Shown one piece after another: positions 47,109-58,998 of a stretch of DNA of 64,000 bases (the first letter of the stretch is position 1; the number at the start of each line of letters is the position of its first letter). This DNA is from Pohlia nutans. Taxonomy: Eukaryota > Streptophyta > Bryopsida > Bryales > Mniaceae. The position numbers and the translations under genes are program-made. Where the stretch lies: assembly GCA_022496805.1 (NCBI GenBank), contig CM040103.1:10806001-10870000 (forward strand). Reading direction: 5' to 3'. Below the pieces are notes generated by a model. It searched no databases, was not told the DNA's origin, and saw only the letters and a program-made list of their open reading frames with translations.

Positions 47109-47910
47109 TAACATTCAGTAGCCTTCCAAGAGGGTGCCTTTTAGTTTCATCCACCTTTAGGGTTGGATAACCTATTACCACCACCTCCCCCATTTATGAC
47201 AGGTACAACTTTCTTGGAGCCACCACAATTGAGACCCAAAACCACCAATTTCACTATTCAAGTAGACCAATGGCATGCCAAGAATTGCGAAGAAATAGCT
47301 GGTGGTTTTGGGTTAGCTCATGAGCGGATCTAGGAACAACAAAGTGTGAACTTAGGAAATTGGTATGTGATGTATGGGTAAAAGGTTACTTTCCACTTTG
47401 GAATTTTGTATAAAATTGACAAATGCGAATTAGATGTTGCAAATTTTTGCAATCCTCATCAAAACCTATTTCGAATGCAGTCATATTTTTTTTGGGAATC
47501 TAGCACTGCCAAAAATAGGCCAGATTGCTTAAGTTGGTGGTAATAGGTTATCCAACCCTATATATGGAGTGACCAGTGATTTGTAATTGAATGAACTATT
47601 GAATCAAATAAACAATTACAAATCACTCTTGAATTGTGATGGAATCGAAATAAACAATAACAAAACACTATTGAGTTGTGAATCAATCAAATAAACAATT
47701 GCAAAACACTGTTGAGCTGTGATTGAGTGAGTGCTTTTGATTACCCGCTCACTATGATTGATTGCTCTTGCTTAATGCCACGTGCCCCCATAGCTTCTGA
47801 TTTGCTGTGGAATATCCCACATCATTTCATTAGGACGATGAAATGATGTGGAATATTCCACATCATTCCATTCAAGAGAGGGCAGCAGCCTGTAAGGCTA
47901 CTGAATGTTA
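47109..47910. mobile_element. 0.8-kb element with TAACATTCAGTAG ends, upstream of the dioxygenase gene
   Basis: The left end TAACATTCAGTAGCCTT and right end AAGGCTACTGAATGTTA are perfect inverted repeats of about 17 bp. The interior contains another MITE (47,157-47,566) and a perfect-looking hairpin at about 47,810-47,866 built on GATGTGGAATATTCCACATC-like sequence. Confidence 0.75.
47157..47566. mobile_element. nested MITE with AGGGTTGGATAACCTATTAC ends
   Basis: AGGGTTGGATAACCTATTAC...CACCA at the left pairs with TGGTGGTAATAGGTTATCCA...ACCCT at the right (about 25 bp). TA follows or precedes each end, consistent with a TA target site. It is about 410 bp and non-coding. Confidence 0.8.
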
Positions 47911-48209
47911 TGATACGGAATAGCAAAACGGCCATAAAGTTAGGCTCCTGTCAGACCATCTTCTTGTTTGACTATCAGACCAAGAAGACCCGACTTTTAC
48001 AGCTCTTTATGCACTTCAACGTCACTTTCGTGCTTTAACAGCACTTTTTCGGACCTTTTTACTATTCATATTTATAGTAGTGCGTGGTGATGATTTGATC
48101 ATTGTCCCACGTCTTGCCCACGGGCATGCCTTTTTTTCTTCTCTTTTTGCCCGCGGGCACGTTTTTTTCTCCCTTCTCTCAACCCGCGGGCATGTTTATT
48201 TCTTTCTCT

Positions 48210-48854
48210 CTTTGACATCACCAATATTTTTTATTAAAATTTGACATTTAAAATTCAAAATTATGGTTTAATTTGACTACGAATAAGATATTGGAAATTT
48301 GTAGATGAGATTTGTTGTGATGGGTTGAAATATAATACTCTAAATATAATGATTTCTGAAGATTTTTGATTGCTTAATTTTATGAGTTTAGTAGTACCAC
48401 AGAACCCCTCTCTAGATTTATAGGTCAATACCCCTTTCACATAGTAATACCAAGATACCCCTCTCACATAGTAATACCAAGAAACCCCTCTCTGGAATTT
48501 TCAATTTCAATATCCCTCACAATCAGTATTACAGTATTACTACAAAACCCCTTCCTAGACTTTTCTAATTCAATATCTTTGATTAATCGCTTCATTCATT
48601 GCATGGTTTTTTGAAAACACCAATACTACATAGATCTAAATAGTGAATGCTACCTAAAAGCACTTCAACATGAAATGAGACACATAAATTTCACAAATCA
48701 TCCCCTTCCTAATCCGTTTATACATGCATGAAGCTAACTTCCCATAAAATCAACAATTAAAAATCCTCAATACAAAAAGTGCATGATTGATGAGAAAACG
48801 GAGTTTGATTCTATACATCATTTAGAAAATGGACGTTTTGATAGTTAGGGTTTA
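48210..48854 (-). mobile_element. TTAA-ended element, type V, reverse copy
   Basis: It contains GAAGCTAACTTCCCATAAAA, AAATGAGACACATAAATTTC and CTACGAATAAGATATTGG, and ends GATAGTTAGGGTTTAA. A 200-bp insertion with a tandem ACCCCTCTC-rich motif (48,395-48,560) breaks the similarity. Confidence 0.55.
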
Positions 48855-48924
48855 ATAATAAACATTGAAATAATTCATTATTTCTATCATGATATATACT
48901 ATAAAAGTAGTTGAGATGCACTGA

Positions 48925-50864
48925 CCTCAACTCTTGCATGGTTGTACTTGGCAATGAATCTCTTGTAACCAGAGCAAACCTTCTTTCACAGAAAATACCT
49001 CGTGTAGTCACGAGCCGCCCTGTCCATACTTTCCCTTGCCAAAACAATGTTGTCCTCTTCGATGACTTGGGCATCATCACCTACAATGCACATTGATTGC
49101 AACAAAGGAACTGAGAATTTAGAAAAACATGGTTGAGTAAGAATACTCTCCAAGGCACCAAAGTTGGGAATTTGTGCATTGCGATTTGACAACCCTCCCA
49201 TTCCCAAATCCGCTAACACTTGTTGTGCCATGGGAAACCCAAGAGTATTCTTATCTGTTGATGCAAGAGGAGATTCCCAATCATCCCATTCCCTCCAGAA
49301 AATGCACGCATTGCTATCAAACTCCCTGCGTACATCCAATGTAGAATTTTTTTTTAATATTGGGTGTTGCAGTAGTTTATGAAGGTTTGCCTCAGGGCAT
49401 GTGTTGCCAACATCTCTCCATAACTTCCAACGACGATCGAGCATAACGAAAATGCTCTTCAACCTCTTGTCCCCTGAAAAGTCGATTGCGGCTAATTCTT
49501 GCCATGCATCCCAGAACGTGATACTCTGTTTGGTATCGCTTTCTTCATCAAATACTGCATCAGCTTTTGCTATAGGAAGCATTGGATTTACCAAGGAACA
49601 ATAGTGCATATGACACCTTTCTCACTCTTCTGATAAAGAGTCCAATTGTGAATCCACAATACCGTCATCAAAAGTTGCAACAGAATGTTGACTTTGCATT
49701 GGGGTAGCAATTGATGGCCGTGGCACAGTAGTGCTAGGACGTACCGCTAAAGAGGGATTTTGATATCTTCGTGATCCTGAGAATGGTGAGGCATCATTCA
49801 AAGGAATACCATCTTGCATGTTTGTACGCAAAGATGAAAGTTGTTCACTAGACGGCCTTTGCATCCTAGTAAAGGTTTTGACATCATTGGGAAAGCCATC
49901 CACAATGTCTCCATTGGATGGGGGAACTTGTCCTGATGTTACTTGTCCCCTACTCCCATCAATGCCTCTACTAGATGATGGATCCAAGCTAGAATGTCTC
50001 TGAATCCCACTAATGTCTGTATCTGAGAGAGGAACTGAACTAGAAGGAACTTGTATCCTTGGCCCCCCTTGATCAAGTGGTTGTTGAAAACTACCGATGC
50101 CATTAGATTCTCAAACCCAAGAGGTTTTGTTGTTGCCTTGTTGCGAAAGAATACTTGACCATGCAAAGTATCCTCGACGCACAGATGATGGCAATAGTGA
50201 AGGCTCTCCACAATATACAAGGTACATAGCACTAGAGATGCTCCTTGATAGTCTAGAAGGGGAGGGACAGAAAGGCTATAGCCTAAACCCTCGATTTGAA
50301 CCAAACCCCAGAGGAACCCGTGATCGTTTGAAAAAAAACCGCTCAATAGCGACTGTGTGTGTAAGAACTGAGGATCTCTAGAATATGCTAAAGCCGCATA
50401 ACATTGCCTCGTGCCTTGTACAAAACAGGGGTTGGAAAACAAGCATCGCCCCATGGAACAGTAGCTGGGATGGTGGCAACAATAACTCTTCCATTGTTAT
50501 CCTATGTAAGTAGCATTGGAATAGAAATACCCTGGTCATTCACAAATCTAGTTGTTTCATAAGGAAATGGGTAAATTCTCATTACCGCCATCTTTGGTGT
50601 AGAATTGGTAGATGCACTTCCGTGTGAAATTTCCAAGGCCATCCTTTGTGCAACACACCCGCTTTTTGGCGTTGGCCTCCGACCCTTCCCGCTACTTGGA
50701 ACTCTACTCGACCTCCCTCTTATCCCCAGCGGTGTCCCAGGGAACCCTTGGAGATTTGTCATAGAAGTTGGGAAAACCATGGCTCTCGGAAGTTGTCGAC
50801 CTTGGAGCTCCTCATCAAGCTCAAACTCTTGCTCAAACTCATCGTAACTCTCTTCATAATCCAT
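48925..50864 (-). pseudogene. unrecognised Ser-rich protein gene, apparently decayed
   Basis: A minus-strand frame starts at the ATG at 50,864 (MDYEESYDEFEQEFELDEEL, strongly acidic). It continues through a basic, Ser/Pro-rich part and VVATIPATVPWGDACFPTP-like sequence. The frame is interrupted by TAG at 50,502. It then shifts near 50,390 and continues in a second frame to about 48,925 with in-frame stops at 50,276 (TAG), 50,111 (TGA), 49,622 (TGA) and 48,986 (TGA). Protein-like sequence lies on both sides of each, for example a Ser-rich linker (RPSSEQLSSLRTNMQDG) and a Trp-rich segment (FWDAWQELAAIDFSGDKRLK; FWREWDDWESP). I recognise no domain. Some stops could lie in short introns, so an intact multi-exon gene is not excluded. 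Confidence 0.45.
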
Positions 50865-51023
50865 TGTAGAAACACACAGTCCAAAAACACACAGATGCAC
50901 GAACAGACAAATGCAGAAATACACGGTTGGTTGGTTGGCGAGGGCCTTGTGAAAATACAGCAACCAACATGAAGAAAAAAATGTGGTTGACGTCAAATTT
51001 GCATGCGGCATGCATGCCCACAT

Positions 51024-54000
51024 CCCTCAGACACCAAATGGCTCAAGTACTCCCAATTGATGTGAATCCTCCACCATATCCGCTGAATCTACGGGCTCGC
51101 AAACTCCGAGTTTGCATGGAGGGATAGGAGGTGGGGCGGACACCCCTATTATCTGCCCAAGCGCCCAGACTTTAAGTCGCAGGACCTGTTTTGAGGAAGC
51201 CTAAGGGACGACTTGGCTTCATATAGGACTCACCCAAAACTACCAAGGGAAATTGGAGACCCAATATAAAATGCCAAATTCAATCCATCGTATTGTGAAA
51301 ATAAGTAGTCAGATGGGACCAAATTTCATACCACCGAATTCAGAGAAGAGAATCTTATATTTTGATAAACATTAAAATAAAACACAAAAGAACCTTAGAG
51401 CAACACCAACATACATTGTTCCATTTGGAAATTAAACATGAAAGTGTGTTGAGGTTGCATTGAGGTTTACCTAAGCACAAAATCAAAAATTAACACTAAG
51501 TGTTGAGGTTGCTTTGAGGTCTAACTAAAAGTAACCTCAACATTCATGTCTTCTTTTGGAAATTATAATTATAAGTGTGTTAAGTTGCCTTGAGCAACCT
51601 CAACACAAATGTTTACGTTTAAAAATTACAAACAAGTTTTCTTTATTAATTGTTAAAGAAAAATTAAACAAAAACTTTATATATATTTTTACTCAATCTT
51701 AAACAAAAAGAAGCTAATTTTTGAACGTTTGTATCATTCATTAATTTATTGTAGTTTTTTTTAATTTTAAAAGAAGTTATGGATTTATTAAAACATTTTT
51801 CTCACTATGGTGTTTCACACTTTGTCTCTTGCAAGGTCCCTTAACCCCTAAATGCATGGGCCTATGACCATGGAATCATGCTTTACATTTGACACTCAAT
51901 TTCAACACCATAAATAAAACAAGTATTCAATTTTATATTTTTAGTATATGAAGCCATTAGTCTAATACAAATCATGAATATTTCATAAATTTTGGAGAAA
52001 CTTTGAAATTACTATGATTTTTTGAAGTGATTGTTAAGAAAATTCATATTAATTGCAAAATAAACAAATAATTTCCAATATTTTTACGAAAGATGTAAAC
52101 TACAATGAATAAAACTCAAAATAAATGAAAATAATCCATGTATCTAAATTTAGAAATTTTTGATACTGCATAGTAATACCCATTGAATTTGTAACTCCAA
52201 TAAAACACTAATTTTTCAATTTTTTTCAAAAATTCAAAGTGGAGTACTCGGATGGAGCACTGGCAAAAATTGTAGAAACAACGTGCGATAATAAATAGGG
52301 TCTAATATATTCATTGTAGATAAATTTTGCAAAAAACATACATATAATATAGGGGGTTTAAAGAGTGAACCATGTTTACATGTAAAATACCATCACATAT
52401 AATGTCCTCTTTTATCTAGTCAGCACATGTAAAATAGCATGGAAACAATTACTAGGGGTGGCGGGTTTAGGATAGGGTTTATACTAGTGTATGAAAAGAG
52501 GTAATTTTGTGTTGAAAAAGGTTGGATGGATGACTTTGTAAGTTAGCTGGCTTAAACATTATTGAACCAACGTATTCAATGTGGAGTTAATGTTCTCTAC
52601 CCACGTGTCGGGAGGGAAAAAACGGGGCGTAAGAAACAAAATGCGGTGTAAGAAAAAAATAGACAACAGTTGGGCTCTGAGAAAAAAAAATGGGGTATAG
52701 TCAAAAAATTGGTTACTTGGGATATAAGGAAAAATGCAGTATATGTAAAAAAGGGTATTTTAAAATGATCCCCCCCAAAATTTATAATTACTAATAGGGT
52801 GTATTAAAATACAAGCATTTACCTTTATTTTGGAAAATACCATACCTTATAATCTTTTCTACAAGATAAATAGCCCCCCATTAAATAGGCCCTGAACGCA
52901 CGTGTATGCAAAATATAAGAGGGAGTGCACCCTCCGAGGTGGAGTAAAAACTGGACTTGGTAAGCTTTATTTTGTTAGATAAGCTCAAATGCAATAGAAC
53001 TCATTTTCATGGCCTAAATATAGTTTAAGCAAAAAAAACATAAAAACCCAAAATATACTACATGGTGAACTGTTTTTACTAATCTTTTTGTAGTTGGGGT
53101 CCCATGTGAAATCCAAAAATAGCTTGAATGATATGAATTTAACCCAAAGAGGTGGCATGACCAAAGAAAATCCTTCACAAAAAGAATTCAATGAAAATCA
53201 TCCACGGAGCAATTGGAATTGAATAGTCAGTTTCATTCATAAACTAGTTTTTGGTTTGGACGGCATTTAGGGGTTTGAGGTCATCACCCTTAGGGTCTCC
53301 CGTGCTCACAATGGTGTTCCACCTTATTTCTTGCAAGGCTCAAAATATCACCTTGAATGGGGGGGAGAGGGGGGCTTTTTTCTCACTTTGTTTTCCTCCT
53401 CTCTTGCAAGAATTGTGACTGTGTTTTGATTGTGCAATAAAAGTGACATGTTTGATTTGAACCCTTGAAAACTCTCAAAACTATTTCAACTCAGTTCTTT
53501 TTAACTTTTAAGTGTGCAACGAGCCCTGTGGGGCTGTGCTTGGTTGTTTTTCATTCAAACGTTGATTTATACCTAGTTCCTAATTTCAAATGAAAATGGT
53601 CAAAACTAAGAAAGTGTGGATTACATCTTCTACTTTCTAGTCAAATTTATGATTCTTCAAAATTGTTAAAATTTCGTTTTTTACAACACTTTAAAACTCA
53701 AAGCCCTAAAATTCCAATATATACTACAGAAAATGTTTTTCTATCAAATTTCTTTTTACGAAAGCTCAAGAAACATGCCATGCACACTTTGTTGTTCATC
53801 ACTATTATTTACGTTTTCCCTATAAATTTCATATTGTTTAAAGCATTTTTTTTATTACTATGATTTTTTTAAGAAAAGAGCTTTGAAAAATCTAATAAAA
53901 TTCATTTTTTATGTGCATAATTATGAAAAATAAAGGTAAATCAATTTAAGCATACCTTATATGCAAAAAATACCAAAAAAATATAATATATTTAAAAATG

Positions 54001-54051
54001 TGAGGAATTGATGAGGTTTGACTCGGTAAGTCTAGTGTGAACGCTTAAGGG
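51024..54051. other. gene-free AT-rich stretch
   Basis: A partial type III TTAA element is at about 51,235-51,420 (ATTCAATCCATCGTATTGTG). A diffuse inverted repeat on the GTTGAGGTTGC / GCAACCTCAACAC theme is at 51,410-51,610. 53,990-54,050 resembles the first 150 bases of the window. No gene is recognised. Confidence 0.6.
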
Positions 54052-55355
54052 TTAACCCCTAAAGGACCACGAGGCCACCAGGTGGCTTCTACAACTACAT
54101 TTGTAGAAAATTTGAAATGAAGATCTAGCTAACAAAGTGTGAGTGACAAAGAGACCCTGGTCGATTTTCAATGATGAATCTATCGGTGTAAGTTAACCTG
54201 ATCAAAGAATGGTTCAGTACGCGATTTTCGGTGAATTTCTGGAGCATTTTTTAGCTTGTTTGGGACGTCGAGGGCTGGCTGAGCACTTGTGCAAGCAAGA
54301 GTTTGTGCAACCACGCGTTGCCTGCTACAAATCGAACAAATGTCTGTCAAAATGACAGGGTCCGCAGTGTGTCGGAGGTCAGAGCAAAAGTCGGCTCTCA
54401 CTTTGGGAGTTACTCACTTTTATTTATTTATTTATACTTCTCATTGGGCTCTCACTTGCTGCCATTGACCCATTGTTGAGCGTCCCAAGGCATTGGGAAT
54501 CGGGCCTGTCATTCTGTTGGCAGTGGATCCTAGTTGATTTTCATTCCCAAGTGTGGTATAAGGTGGGTACTCAGATCTCCATGATCCGTGCTCCATACCA
54601 TGAGTGAAACTGGGTTGGACATGGGGCAGTCCCAAAAGTTCCCGTTTTTTGGACTGAATATCATGGCTTGGAGATTTCAGAGCTTTATATCTCATTAGGG
54701 GAAAAATGGGGTCCCAAAGGGGCCCTGTAAGCTTGACCGGGTTAGGAGAACCGGCTGCCCAGGCACCATTTTCTATGTAAATCCATTGGTGCAGTCGCTG
54801 CCCGCTGACAGCGTCGGAAGCCGCAGTGCTGGCAGTGTTGGCAGTGCTGGTAGTGTCGGCAGTGTTGGCAGCGTCGATTGGCGCGACCCACGGAACTGCA
54901 CTGCTGGCAGCCACGGTGGCACCATTGGTGCCCTCTTGTAAAGTGCACGGTTTGGCCTAAATTTTTCAGCACGTGAGAATGGCCAGGGCCCCTTTGTGAC
55001 TACAGACTTCCCCTAATGTTTGACGAATTTTTTTTACATAAGGATGATGATGAAATCTACCTGTGGAAAAAATTTCAGATTTTTTGGAGCATTTTTTAGC
55101 ATTCCGATTTCATGATATGCTCAAAGTCCCGCCTACCTGAACATTTTCCATCAATCTTCTCGACGGTGGCATTTTCTCAAAAATTGGGCGATTTCATCGA
55201 TCGTTTTCCAAATGAAAGCTATGTAAGTCTTTTTTGATTTCAATAGTGCCGATTGTCAAAATTAACCCACACCAATGAGGAATCGAACTTGTTATAAGAG
55301 CTAGTCAAGAAAACAAGAGCAAAGCTCAAAACCCCCCCGGTCCTTTAGGGGTTAA
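54052..55355. mobile_element. 1.3-kb TTAA-ended element (large type III relative)
   Basis: It begins TTAACCCCTAAAGGACCACG and ends CGGTCCTTTAGGGGTTAA, the same terminus as the 245-bp type III MITEs but with an unrelated 1.3-kb interior. The interior is less AT-rich and includes a GCCAACACTGCC-type minisatellite (about 54,820-54,880). A minus-strand open frame of 157 codons (54,914-54,441, first codon GTG) has no known domain and is not proposed as a gene. Confidence 0.7.
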
Positions 55356-55424
55356 ATTTCTCACCCACTTACTTTCTAAGCACCTCCTCCCTAAACCCAT
55401 TGTTAGTAGCTTATAGAGAAGCCT

Positions 55425-55512
55425 TTCCAATGGTCCTTTGTCCGGTGGACATTAGGAACAAACACTTTATTCATGCCGGTCTCGAAAGAGAACCGGAGTT
55501 TCTATCTATCTA
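55425..55512 (+). mobile_element. SINE-like repeat, short copy with (TATC)n tail
   Basis: It contains GGTCCTTTGTCCGGTGGACA, CAAACACTTTATTCATGCCG and GAAAGAGAACCGGAGTTTCT, followed by ATCTATCTAT. Confidence 0.6.
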
Positions 55513-55767
55513 TTTAGAGAAGCCTTTTTAGTTACAAGAACTAATATGTTGAGCAATATAAATGACAAAAATGTTTGTTATTTCCATATCAAGCTTGAAC
55601 TTTCACATTATCATGCACAAGAATATGAATATAATTAACCTTACTCCCAAATTCCTTCTATTTTAGAACCTTCTCTTAAGTTAAAGACGAACTCTATTTT
55701 TACTAATTTCGACATTTACTTTTTTGAAAGGGACATCTCAATGTGACTAATTGTCCCAAAAATCCTT

Positions 55768-56002
55768 TAACCTTCAAAAGACCAAGGATTTTTAGGTTTA
55801 AAATGGCAAATTCAATTCATCTTATTGTGAATAGTATAATTTATAGAGGGTCAAATTTTGGTCACCTGAATCAATGAAGTACATTACATGTATTAGTAAT
55901 AATTTATTTTAAAGATAAATAGTAAAAAAAAAATTCCCGTATGACTTACTCAACACTATTAAAATAATGTGAAGATCCAATTTCGGCTTCTTGGTTCTTT
56001 AA
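55768..56002 (+). mobile_element. TTAA-ended MITE, type III
   Basis: It begins TTAACCTTCAAAAGACCAAG and ends CGGCTTCTTGGTTCTTTAA. The interior has GCAAATTCAATTCATCTTATTG-like blocks of the family. Its terminal TTAA is the first TTAA of the next element. Confidence 0.7.
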
Positions 56003-56923
56003 CCCTTAAAGGACCAGATGGACACATTGTGTCCTCGAACAATTTCATTATTTTAATAACTTGTTTGGATTTCATAATTTTGACTCAATGTTAACTAGAG
56101 AATTGAAAATGTTCGTTTGAAGAACACAAAAATCCTTCAAGATTTGCAATTACGTTAATTGATTCATCGGGAAAAAACTAAAACGTCAACGTAGGTGAAC
56201 TTGGGACATTGTAGTTAGGGTGGTTGATGACTTGAAGGGCGTTTTCACACTTGGACGTCACATTCGTAACAAAATAGAACTGTCCAATATATAAAATATT
56301 TGCCATTATTGCATCATTAACACTATATAATAATTACGAAAAATGTTTAAATATATTTAAATGGATTTTTTTCAAAATAAATGGAATCTTTTCTACATAT
56401 TTTATATTATTTTGGAATATTTTGGAATGTTCCAAATGTATATTTGAATTCTTTAAAACATTTTTGCAATGTAAAAATTAATAGCCATCACAAACACCGG
56501 CTCAACGAGTCACCAACAAGTCACTTCATCCAAACATAAATCTTTGAGAATCAATCATCGTTGTTGTATTTAGTTTTAGAACACCATTTTTAATGGGCAC
56601 TTAGATATAGTACATCTTTGTATGCTCCTAAACTTTCAAACGCTAATCCTGGTTTTTAAATTTATGAGAAAGTTTTCAATGAATGACCTGTTGATTTTGT
56701 TCAAAATTTTCAGAAATCAACTTATGATCAAACCTTATAATCATGTAATATATACGGTAGATTGTTCTGAAAATGGATGTACAGTCTCATGACTAAGTCC
56801 TTTTTGAACTTCAATGGTGAAGTTTTCTACATGAATACCAATCAAGAGATACGATTGCCTTTCTGAAAGTATCACGAGAAAGTGATAAAATTTTAGGAAT
56901 GAGCATGGTCCTTTAGGGGTTAA
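55999..56923. mobile_element. 0.92-kb TTAA-ended element
   Basis: It begins TTAACCCTTAAAGGACCAG and ends CATGGTCCTTTAGGGGTTAA. The interior is AT-rich and non-coding, and unrelated to that of the 1.3-kb or 245-bp elements. Confidence 0.65.
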
Positions 56924-57473
56924 GGGCTAATGAATGTAAGACAAACCGCCCTATTTGTGTCACTTGGTGACCACTACTTCCTTTGTCCCAAAAAAGCTTC
57001 CAGTTTGTGGATAGTTGCAAAATTAAGGCCAAAATTACAACTGCACTTTCTCCCTTTGGCAACATTTTAGACGACCTTTTCTTTATGTTATGTTGTCAAA
57101 GGAGTAATTTTTCTAGCACTTTTCGGCGAGTCGTTTCAAGTTCGGAAAATTCAGGAGGTAACATATTTTTTTCGAAATCACATCTCAAATCATGTTCTTT
57201 CCTTACGGAAACGGTTACCTTTGACACCCAAAATCTCCATTCAAAAAAAGGGATGTCTATAATTTTATAAGTGAGGTGTACGGATAGTCTACGATAGATG
57301 GGGTGGTTGAGTGGAGAGCGTGAATGGCAGCTCGTCGGTGGAGGGCTATACTGATGGCGCCTATTCTTCGTCATAGTCCCGGGTAGGGTACTCGCAAAAA
57401 ATTATTAAACCATGTGCATAAGAATGTAGGGTATTATTTATTCATTTGTGAGAAAATTTACACAATTCTTTGA

Positions 57474-57834
57474 GATAGATAGATAAGAACTCCGGTCCCC
57501 TAGAGGGCCGGCGTGAATAGAGTGTCTGTTCGTAAAGTAAATGACTCAGTGTCCACCGGACATAGAGACATTGTAACAATACTACTCTCCCCTCTCGAGC
57601 ATAGACACTAAAGTAACCAGGTAGCCAGTAACATAGAAACAGGGGAGTAATTGCAGGGTTTAGGTTTATAAATGTTTTTAGAGTTTGTACAGGGTCATCA
57701 AGTCATGCAGTCAATGGTTGGTTGGTGTTTGGGACGTTGTATCATAATTATTTGGTCCGGGTTCGATTCCCATTGGGTTTGTTTGAGCAGTATGTGTGAT
57801 ACACATGACTTGGTGCTGCTAGTGAGTTATTAAG
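57474..57834 (-). mobile_element. SINE-like insertion with 13-bp target duplication
   Basis: CACAATTCTTTGA at 57,461-57,473 is repeated at 57,835-57,847, directly flanking a 361-bp insert. On the minus strand the insert ends in CGGAGTTCTTATCTATCTATC, a simple-sequence tail typical of SINEs. It contains the blocks shared with 15.8, 40.3, 42.0 and 55.4 kb. A tRNA B-box-like GGTTCGATTCC lies at about 57,765 but on the opposite strand from the tail, so it is not a simple tRNA-headed SINE. Confidence 0.8.
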
Positions 57835-58832
57835 CACAATTCTTTGATATAATCATGAACGGCTTCTTCAATTACAAAGTTGTGTGTATAAAAAAAATAA
57901 AGGTAACATATAATGCATCAATTTATCAAATTATTTTAATCTAAAATAGGGTTGGGAATAGTAGATAGAGAAAAAAAATATTGAGGGAGAGGTATACAAT
58001 GCATTTTATAGTAGTCAATGGATGAAAAAATATCCATTTTTATTTGCTTGCTTCAAGTTTGTTTGATTTGGACATTGTTTGATGTATGTTTTGGAACTAC
58101 ATGAGGTCCTAATAATGCTTCAAGTTTTTATGTTTTGATACATTGTTTGATGTCTTCAGTCTAGACATGGTTTGTTGAATTTTCACTACAAGCATTCTAG
58201 AGTCCTATGGTTCGTCATTCACGGGGTCAAATATAAAAATTATAAGGAACATAGGATACTAGAAACTAGTTCACTTGCGACTTTATAAATACAAATAGGG
58301 TCATCTAAAATGACAAAATTTAGATTTATTTGTATTGATAGGGTGTAAAGAATTCCAATTTTATTAGATAAATAGCCCCATGATAAATACCCTTCCATCG
58401 CAGATGGATATTAAATACATGTATGAGTGCCGCCCTACTCGGGGTCATAGTATCACAACACTAAGAAGTGCATGCTTAAATCATGGGGAACACTTGAACC
58501 AACGGCACAAGGCCACACTACAATTATTAGTCGTCAAGAATTGAGGGTGAACAAGTCAAGCTGAATAATTAAAAAATTTGCCCAAATGCTTGTCAATAAA
58601 AACCAAAATATGAGAATATTCTCTAGGATTCTTTTTTCACCATAGAAATTAAACTCTTTTTTGTAAAAATAAAATTTTAAAGATTTGGAATTCTCTTTTT
58701 ATATTAATTTTTTTGCAGACCTTGACAATCGGATATTGGAGTCAACAGTTGAAGTAAAAATGATGATCTTGGAGGCTTTTATACGTTGCCACTACAAGAC
58801 TCACCCAGTAAACTCTAGAGCTTGAAACTTCA

Positions 58833-58998
58833 TAACATTCAGTAGGATGCATAGTCTCTGTTTTGCCTCTACAGTAAATGATGTGGAATATTCCACATCC
58901 AACAATACTTCAAGTAACTAAGTGGACAGGTGGAGGCTCAAGATGATGAGCAAAGTACATGAAGAAAAGAAAGTGGACATGAAGGCTACTAAATGTTA
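58833..58998. mobile_element. MITE, TAACATTCAGTAG family
   Basis: The left end is TAACATTCAGTAGGATGC and the right end GGCTACTAAATGTTA. The interior has GATGTGGAATATTCCACATC, itself a perfect palindrome. It is 166 bp. Confidence 0.75.

Noticed and set aside
48925..50864. Stop codons restored by U-to-C RNA editing, as in hornwort, fern and lycophyte organelles
   Set aside because: The region lies among nuclear transposons and spliced nuclear genes, and such editing is known from organelles only.
54441..54914. 157-codon minus-strand frame
   Set aside because: It starts at GTG, has an Ala/Thr minisatellite at its start, no known domain, and lies wholly inside a TTAA-ended element. Not listed as a gene.
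57700..57795. tRNA gene suggested by GGTTCGATTCC
   Set aside because: There is no acceptor stem or full cloverleaf, and it lies inside the SINE-like insertion on the opposite strand from the tail.
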